Source: Scatosoma sp964459515 (GTDB lineage Bacteria; Bacillota; Clostridia; Christensenellales; Borkfalkiaceae). From it: a stretch of 24,878 bases of DNA. The stretch spans positions 1-24,878 of the forward strand of contig CAYWML010000015.1 of NCBI GenBank assembly GCA_964459515.1, given 5' to 3'. Positions 20,825 through 24,878 of this stretch are shown piece after piece. Position 1 is the stretch's first letter. Every line of letters starts with the position of its first letter. The translations under genes and the position numbers were made by a program. The notes beneath the pieces are model-generated. The model did not search any database. It was not told the DNA's origin and was given only the letters and a program-made list of their open reading frames with translations.

Positions 20825-23257
20825 TTATTCTTCGTCGTTTTTGTCCTTGCGGAGTAGTAAAAAGTCAACCAAAATACAAATCGCGCCCGTGCCGAGAAGC
20901 AGGTAGACGAAACGCCAAACGGAGTCCTGCGCGGTGGCTTGTTTGCCGACCGTGATCGTTTCCGCTTGCATGGGGGTGGGATCGAAGTCCGTGACGTACG
21001 CGGAAGGGAGATAGCCTGTCTGTTCGCCCGTTTCCGTTTCGTAACGGACTTCGTAGTACTTGTGTTCGGATATGCGTAATTCCGCGACGACGTAAACCGT
21101 CTTGTCGCGAGAAAGCTTTGCCAAAGATAATTCGCCGTTCATGTACGGGTACTTGTATAACGGTACGTCGTTGGTGAGATAGCCCGTGAAACAATCGGCT
21201 TCGGATAGCGGCGTTCGGTAGTCAGTTTCCGTAATCGTTTCGCAATCGCTTGCGGCGACGAGGTAAGCGACGTCGTCCGTGCCGTCCGAGAAAATCAACA
21301 GCAGATAGCCGTCGGCTTCGGCAAGGCAGAGCGCGGCGCGTTCCTTCGGGCAATGCCGAAAGGCAAGCTGCGGAAATTCCGTGACGTCGGAAAGCGCGTT
21401 TATGTCCGTTTCGATCAGTAACGCTTCGGCGCGTACCGTCACTTGCGTAATCGTCCCCGTGTTTTTCGCAAAGACGTCGCGGACGGCATCGGTTACGGGA
21501 ACAGGTTGTATGACGGGCAATTCGAGTTCGTCGGTTTTGACGAGATAATCGCCGTCGTACAACAGAAACGTTTCGTTTTTCGTCGAACCGAAGACAAACG
21601 CAACGACGCGTTGCGTTTCGTCGTAAACCAAGTCGTAACGAAGGGCGTAATGCGCGGTTTCCGCGTACGTGCCGTTGCCGTCGGCGATGAATTTATGCAA
21701 GCCGTCGTCGGCGAGCGCGTACAGGGCGGAGTTATAGTCCGTCGCAATGCGGTCGGTCGTCGGAAAATTGTCGGCGATTTTCACGCCTGCTTCGGCGGAG
21801 CGAAGCTCGCTTTCCGAAAAGCGGTATACGGCGTGGTTGTCGTAAAGGACGTATAAAGAGCCGTAGGCGTCTGCCGTAAAAGCGACGGGGCAACGGGCGA
21901 GGCTCGTTTTGCCGTCGTGGCGTTCGCTGTTCCATGCGCCGTTTGCTTCGGAAATCTCGAAGCATACGTTTTTATCGGTGAGAAGATAGTATTGGTCGTA
22001 TACCACGACTGCGCCGATGATTTTGCCGTACGAAGCGGTATCGACGGTTTCTCGGAACTCTTCGGAGTATCCCCCTTTTGAAAGGTTGTATACAAGGTCG
22101 TATACGACGACTTCCGAAGCGGAAGCGACGAGTAGGGTGTCCCCGACGGAGGCGAGGTAGGTCGCAGACCGTCCGTGTTCGACGGGTATGAGGCAGAATT
22201 CGTCGGTCGCCGTATCATAAACGGAAATACGGGCGTTGCCCTCGTCGGCGATGAAGAGTAGGTCGCCGTTCAGACATAAAGCGGTGGCGTCGCGTAAGCG
22301 ACCGTGAGCCGCGGAAGCGGCGCAGATCTCGAAATCGTCGAATGCGGGATCTTCCGCATAGGCGGAAAATCGCTTGACGTCGGTGTTTTGCAAGACGTAG
22401 GCAAAGCCTTCCGAAGCGCAAAGCGTGCGATGATCGGCTTTGTTCATAAAGACGGGCGTGGCTTTGGCGAAGTCGCCGCAGGCACAAAGCTCGTTGTAGT
22501 TATAGACGAAGAACGTGCCGTCGTCGGTCGTGCCGCAAAAAAGGCTGTCGTCGATGAAAGCCATGGCGGCAATCGAAAAATTATTGCAAGAGATGGTTCG
22601 CTCTTCTTTTGTTTGCGGTTGCAATGCGTGCAACGCGTTTTCCGCGAAGTAGTACAAGCCGTCCTTGCCGTAGGCGAGCGGCGTTGCCGCGCCGAGAATG
22701 CCGCTTTTAAGCAAAACTTTCGTTTTCGCCGTCAAGTTGTAGGCATATAGCGAGGTGGTTTGGGTGGTAATCGCATAGTACAGATAGCCGTTTTTCACCA
22801 AAAAGGTACTGCAAATAATATCGAGGCTTTGCGGCGTTCCGTTCGTCATGCGGTAGATTTCGCCTGATTCGTCGGAGAAATACAGCGCGCCGTTTTCGTC
22901 GTAGCGAAGCTCGGCAAGGTTGTATTCGTGCGAATACGCTTCGTAGGTCACTTTGGCGGAATCGTAAATATACAGCGTTTTTCCGTCGGCAACGGCGAAG
23001 TCGTCGCCGTACGCGGCGATTGCCGCAGGATCGTCCAAAGCGAGGTACTGCTTGTAATCGACGGGAGAAAGCAGCTTTGCCGAGGGCGCGCCGCTTGTCG
23101 TTTGGATAGTTTCCGTTTGGGTGGTTTCCGCTTGGGCGGTTACCGCGGCTTGCGGTGTTTCGGCAGGGGAAAAACGCGCAAAACCGACTGCCGCTTCCGC
23201 AAACGCGAAAACGGAGCAGGCAAGCAGGGATAAAATTGTCGCCTTGATTTTTCTCAT
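20825..23257 (-). CDS. Secreted, membrane-anchored propeller-like protein
   Basis: 810 residues. A signal peptide (1-24, MRKIKATILSLLACSVFAFA) is followed by a Thr/Gln/Ala-rich linker (25-60). Residues about 70-620 consist of many short repeats with the pattern 'VADGKTLYIYD', 'DGLYYFAENALHAL', 'LLFIADEGNARISVYD', 'LYVLYDNHAVYRF', typical of NHL/PQQ-like beta-propeller blades. Residues about 690-755 look like an SH3-like domain (GYLTNDVPLYKYP, then TGYLPSAYVTDF). Residues 783-803 form one transmembrane helix followed by RKDKNDEE. The architecture implies a large extracellular beta domain held by a C-terminal anchor, perhaps with cell-wall contact through the SH3-like part. I do not recognise a specific family or ligand. 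The promoter places the transcription start next to the ATG. Confidence 0.75.
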   Translation of the reverse strand: MRKIKATILSLLACSVFAFAEAAVGFARFSPAETPQAAVTAQAETTQTETIQTTSGAPSAKLLSPVDYKQYLALDDPAAIAAYGDDFAVADGKTLYIYDSAKVTYEAYSHEYNLAELRYDENGALYFSDESGEIYRMTNGTPQSLDIICSTFLVKNGYLYYAITTQTTSLYAYNLTAKTKVLLKSGILGAATPLAYGKDGLYYFAENALHALQPQTKEERTISCNNFSIAAMAFIDDSLFCGTTDDGTFFVYNYNELCACGDFAKATPVFMNKADHRTLCASEGFAYVLQNTDVKRFSAYAEDPAFDDFEICAASAAHGRLRDATALCLNGDLLFIADEGNARISVYDTATDEFCLIPVEHGRSATYLASVGDTLLVASASEVVVYDLVYNLSKGGYSEEFRETVDTASYGKIIGAVVVYDQYYLLTDKNVCFEISEANGAWNSERHDGKTSLARCPVAFTADAYGSLYVLYDNHAVYRFSESELRSAEAGVKIADNFPTTDRIATDYNSALYALADDGLHKFIADGNGTYAETAHYALRYDLVYDETQRVVAFVFGSTKNETFLLYDGDYLVKTDELELPVIQPVPVTDAVRDVFAKNTGTITQVTVRAEALLIETDINALSDVTEFPQLAFRHCPKERAALCLAEADGYLLLIFSDGTDDVAYLVAASDCETITETDYRTPLSEADCFTGYLTNDVPLYKYPYMNGELSLAKLSRDKTVYVVAELRISEHKYYEVRYETETGEQTGYLPSAYVTDFDPTPMQAETITVGKQATAQDSVWRFVYLLLGTGAICILVDFLLLRKDKNDEE

Positions 23258-23265
23258 ATGCCTAC

Positions 23266-23295
23266 ATTATACCATGCGACGAGGGGAAATGTCAA
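23266..23295 (-). promoter_or_regulatory. Promoter of the propeller-protein gene, predicting a leaderless mRNA
   Basis: Minus-strand TTGACA (23290-23295), 18-bp spacer, TATAAT (23266-23271). The ATG follows 8 nt after the -10, leaving a leader of about 0-2 nt. Confidence 0.75.
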
Positions 23296-23413
23296 TAATG
23301 CGATAGGAAAATGCCGCAGTTTTTTTGGCAAACTTTTCGGGAACGCGACTTTTAGACGGGAAATTATATAGGCATACGTATGTCATGTTTAATTTTAATG
23401 TTCGCGTCTATTA

Positions 23414-23427
23414 CGAACAAATGTTCG
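23414..23427. promoter_or_regulatory. LexA/DinR-box-like palindrome
   Basis: CGAACAAATGTTCG fits the Gram-positive SOS box pattern CGAACnnnnGTTCG. It lies 31 bp upstream of the -35 box of the 23555 gene and 118 bp from the divergent promoter. An alternative reading is a weak hairpin with the T-run that follows (23431-23436). A second TGTTCG/CGAACA pair (23399-23404 with 23415-23420) overlaps it. Confidence 0.35.
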
Positions 23428-23458
23428 CGTTTTTTACCAAAAAGTGGGTATATACCTC

Positions 23459-23487
23459 TTGCAAAAATCGAAAACGGGTGGCATAAT
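23459..23487 (+). promoter_or_regulatory. Promoter of the 23555 gene
   Basis: TTGCAA (23459-23464), 17-bp spacer, CATAAT (23482-23487). It gives a leader of about 60 nt ending in GAGAGGGAGTGAGG before the start codon. Confidence 0.55.
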
Positions 23488-23554
23488 AAGCCCGTCCTCG
23501 CGACACGGAACGGGGGTGAAGAGAAAAAATGCGAAACGAGAGGGAGTGAGGTTA

Positions 23555-24097
23555 TTGGAGAATTACATAAAGGCTGTTTTGTACGGGTATCCCATGTTGA
23601 CGACGATCGGGACGGAGTATGCGGAGCATATACGCAATCGTGCGATATTATCCTATCGCAGCAGCCGAAGCGCGGAAGAACTTGCAGAGTATTTGGCGGA
23701 GGAAATTCTCCGTAAAAATCGGCTGGAACGTTTGAAAACGACGGTGGAGAGCGTGCTTTCGCGGCTGAGCGAACGGGAGCTTGCCTTGATCGAGATGCGG
23801 TATTTCGGGAAACGGAAACGGGCGGCTTCGTTGTTCGTTTTTGGAAAAAACGGATTGCCGAAAGGATATTTCCGAATGCAACGGCGATTGGGGGAGAAGG
23901 TGGACGGCATGTTGCGCGCGGCAGGCGTGACGGAAAAACGGTTTTTGGAAGAATACGCGCCGTTGGAGGAGTTTCGTCGGATATGGCGGTTCGTTTTACG
24001 GAATAGCGAACGGGAACAAGCGGCGGCGCAGGGCAGAAAACGCGCGGAGGGAGAAAGAGGAGAAAACAGAGAAATGCAGGGGGTAGGTATGCGATGA
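23555..24097 (+). CDS. Unrecognised helical protein with sigma-region-4-like segment
   Basis: 180 residues from the TTG at 23555, which follows GGGAGTGAGG. A GTG at 23546 would add three residues, and the ATG at 23444 lies before the promoter, so it is rejected. The protein is helical and highly charged: MENYIKAVLYGYPMLTTIGT EYAEHIRNRAILSYRSSRSA EELAEYLAEEIL. Then VLSRLSERELALIEMRYFGK RKR (about 72-94) resembles the first helices of sigma-70 region 4, but the recognition helix that should follow is not clear. The C-terminal 25 residues are Arg/Glu/Gly-rich. I do not recognise a family; similar short proteins occur in Clostridia as hypotheticals, in my recollection. The gene is followed directly by repeats. 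Confidence 0.6.
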   Translation: MENYIKAVLYGYPMLTTIGTEYAEHIRNRAILSYRSSRSAEELAEYLAEEILRKNRLERLKTTVESVLSRLSERELALIEMRYFGKRKRAASLFVFGKNGLPKGYFRMQRRLGEKVDGMLRAAGVTEKRFLEEYAPLEEFRRIWRFVLRNSEREQAAAQGRKRAEGERGENREMQGVGMR

Positions 24098-24138
24098 ATA
24101 GAGTTGCGAACGTGCGTGGCGTGCGAGGGAAGAGGTGT

Positions 24139-24181
24139 GAAACGGAGCTTGGGTGTCCGCGGCACATACGTGCCTCGCAAT
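24139..24181 (-). repeat. R1-array unit split by the MITE (left part)
   Basis: Plus strand: TTGGGTGTCCGCGGCACATA then CGTGCCTCGCAAT. It is the same unit as 24544-24578. The sequence resumes after the inserted element at 24320 with AATGACGGGCTTGGG. Confidence 0.8.
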
Positions 24182-24319
24182 AGAGTTGTGTCAAAATGAA
24201 AAAATGATATAAAAAAAGATATGAAATACAAAAAAATAAAGGATAAGAGATTTTTTCTTCGTTACAATCTTATTTTTGCCATAGTAAATTCTATGTTCCC
24301 CTCATTTTGACACAACTCT
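24182..24319. mobile_element. 138-bp MITE with 18-bp perfect terminal inverted repeats
   Basis: The ends are AGAGTTGTGTCAAAATGA (24182-24199) and its exact reverse complement (24302-24319). The element is flanked by AAT on both sides (24179-24181 and 24320-24322). Removing it and one AAT restores CCTCGCAATGACGGGCTTGG, exactly the junction found in the neighbouring R1 array units. The interior is strongly AT-rich and has no coding capacity. It therefore looks like a non-autonomous element mobilised by a transposase encoded elsewhere; the parent IS family cannot be named from the ends alone. Confidence 0.88.
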
Positions 24320-24578
24320 AATGACGGGCTTGGGTGTCCGCGGCAATCCTGCGGATTGCCACGAGATTGCCGCGGCACGTTCGTGCCTCGCAATGACGGG
24401 CTTGGGTGTCCGCGGCAATCCTGCGGATTGCCACGAGATTGCCGCGGCACGTTCGTGCCTCGCAATGACGGGCTTGGGTGTCCGCGGCAATCCTGCGGAT
24501 TGCCACGAGATTGCCACGGCACATACGTGCCTCGCAATGACGAGCTTGGGTGTCCGCGGCACATACGTGCCTCGCAAT
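24320..24578 (-). repeat. Tandem R1-type array, 72-bp period
   Basis: Three full 72-bp units start at 24320, 24392 and 24464, and a fourth starts at 24536 but is shortened to about 40 bp. Each plus-strand unit reads AATGACGGGCTTGGGTGTCC, GCGGCAATCCTGCGGATTGC, CACGAGATTGCCGCGGCACG and TTCGTGCCTCGC. Units 1 and 2 are identical; the third changes CCGCGGCACGTTCG to CCACGGCACATACG. There are no unique spacers. Confidence 0.92.
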
Positions 24579-24666
24579 GACGGGGGGCTCGTTCGTGCTT
24601 TGCAATGACGGACAGGGGCGTGCCTTGTAATGACGGACGGGGGGCGCAATGAAGGACGGGCGTAGT
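24579..24666. repeat. Degenerate R1 fragments
   Basis: Short broken pieces ending in GCAATGACGGAC or GTAATGACGGAC. The segment GGGGGCTCGTTCGTGCTTTG, continuing CAATGACGGAC, appears near 24585 and again near 24729. Confidence 0.65.
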
Positions 24667-24729
24667 TTCCGCGGCAAGCCGCAGGCTTGCCATGAGATTG
24701 CCACGTCGCTTCGCTCCTCGCAATGACGG
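24667..24729 (-). repeat. Dispersed repeat R1, inverted copy near the window end
   Basis: On the minus strand it reads CGTCATTGCGAGGAGCGAAG, CGACGTGGCAATCTCATGGC and AAGCCTGCGGCTTGCCGCGG, the same subtype as the copy at 5345-5405. Confidence 0.85.
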
Positions 24730-24770
24730 GGGCTCGTTCGTGCTTTGCAATGACGGACGGGGGGTATGAT

Positions 24771-24878
24771 AAAAGGCTTACGCCTGAACGCCTGCGGCGT
24801 TGGAAGCGCAGCGGTGCTTGCTTAAAAGTGGGATAAAGGCTTACGCCTGAACGCCTGCGGCGTTGGAAGCGCAAGCGG
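24771..24878. repeat. R3-type tandem units running off the window
   Basis: AAAGGCTTACGCCTGAACGC with CTGCGGCGTTGGAAGCGCA occurs at 24772 and 24834 (period 62). The same block, with TATCG in the hairpin loop, is at about 20622-20660. The array probably continues past the window. Confidence 0.8.

Noticed and set aside
24320..24578. Possible CRISPR array
   Set aside because: The 72-bp units are head-to-tail with no unique spacers between repeats, and no cas gene is present.
1..24878. tRNA or rRNA genes
   Set aside because: No cloverleaf with the conserved GGTTCRA arm and no rRNA-like conserved blocks were noticed on either strand.

Overview
The window looks like a chromosomal segment of an anaerobic, probably gut-associated Firmicute of the class Clostridia. 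Supporting signs are AGGAGG-type ribosome binding sites, near-consensus sigma-A promoters (TTGACA, 16-18 bp, TATAAT), a stand-alone 2[4Fe-4S] ferredoxin next to a cysteine desulfurase, a stand-alone ECF S component, and two glycan-degrading enzymes (GH78 and GH29). Coding regions are GC-rich by eye. The order cannot be fixed from sequence reading alone; Christensenellales-like gut lineages are a guess.

Layout. 1-805: the tail of a gene cut by the window edge, an AT-rich stretch, and decayed reading frames, one of which looks like the C-terminus of a large serine recombinase. 898-2380 (minus): a cobalamin riboswitch with a clear terminator/antiterminator, then a DUF4430-type lipoprotein and an ECF-type S component; together a probable B12 (corrinoid) uptake unit. 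2434-5117 (minus): a PAP2 phosphatase and an EF-G-like GTPase. 5570-7002 (plus): cysteine desulfurase and ferredoxin. 7100-7270 (minus): an unrecognised 56-residue membrane-type small protein with its own promoter. 7533-13167 (plus): ruvC-ruvA-ruvB, a GH78 rhamnosidase-like gene, then queA, a Holliday-junction and queuosine operon interrupted by a sugar hydrolase. 13170-14270: a more AT-rich patch with a tandem 67-nt repeat, a RelB/DinJ antitoxin whose YafQ-like toxin is reduced to a 31-residue stub, and a HigA-like XRE regulator. 14293-17703: a DtxR/MntR-type regulator, two unrecognised proteins and a GH29 alpha-L-fucosidase. 18412-20284 (minus): mgtE with a duplicated N-domain, preceded by a short upstream ORF that resembles a leader peptide. 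20825-23257 (minus): a large secreted, membrane-anchored propeller-like protein. 23555-24097 (plus): an unrecognised helical protein. 24098-24878: dense repeats with a MITE inserted in them.

The intergenic regions carry several dispersed repeat families. R1 is a unit of about 60-65 bp (core TCATTGCGAGG...GGCAATCTCGTGGCAAGCC), seen as dispersed copies and as a tandem array with a 72-bp period. R2 is a 58-bp unit present once on each side of mgtE in inverted orientation. R3 is a set of modular short hairpins (AACGCC..GGCGTT and similar). A 138-bp element with 18-bp perfect terminal inverted repeats has jumped into an R1 unit; the flanking AAT duplication restores the empty site exactly.

The most interesting leads are the mgtE leader ORF, the MITE with its reconstructable empty site, the riboswitch-controlled lipoprotein/S-component pair, the 56-residue small gene, and several consensus promoters so close to start codons that the mRNAs should be leaderless. 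I do not see a complete new defence or metabolic system. The strongest novelty is regulatory and in the repeats.
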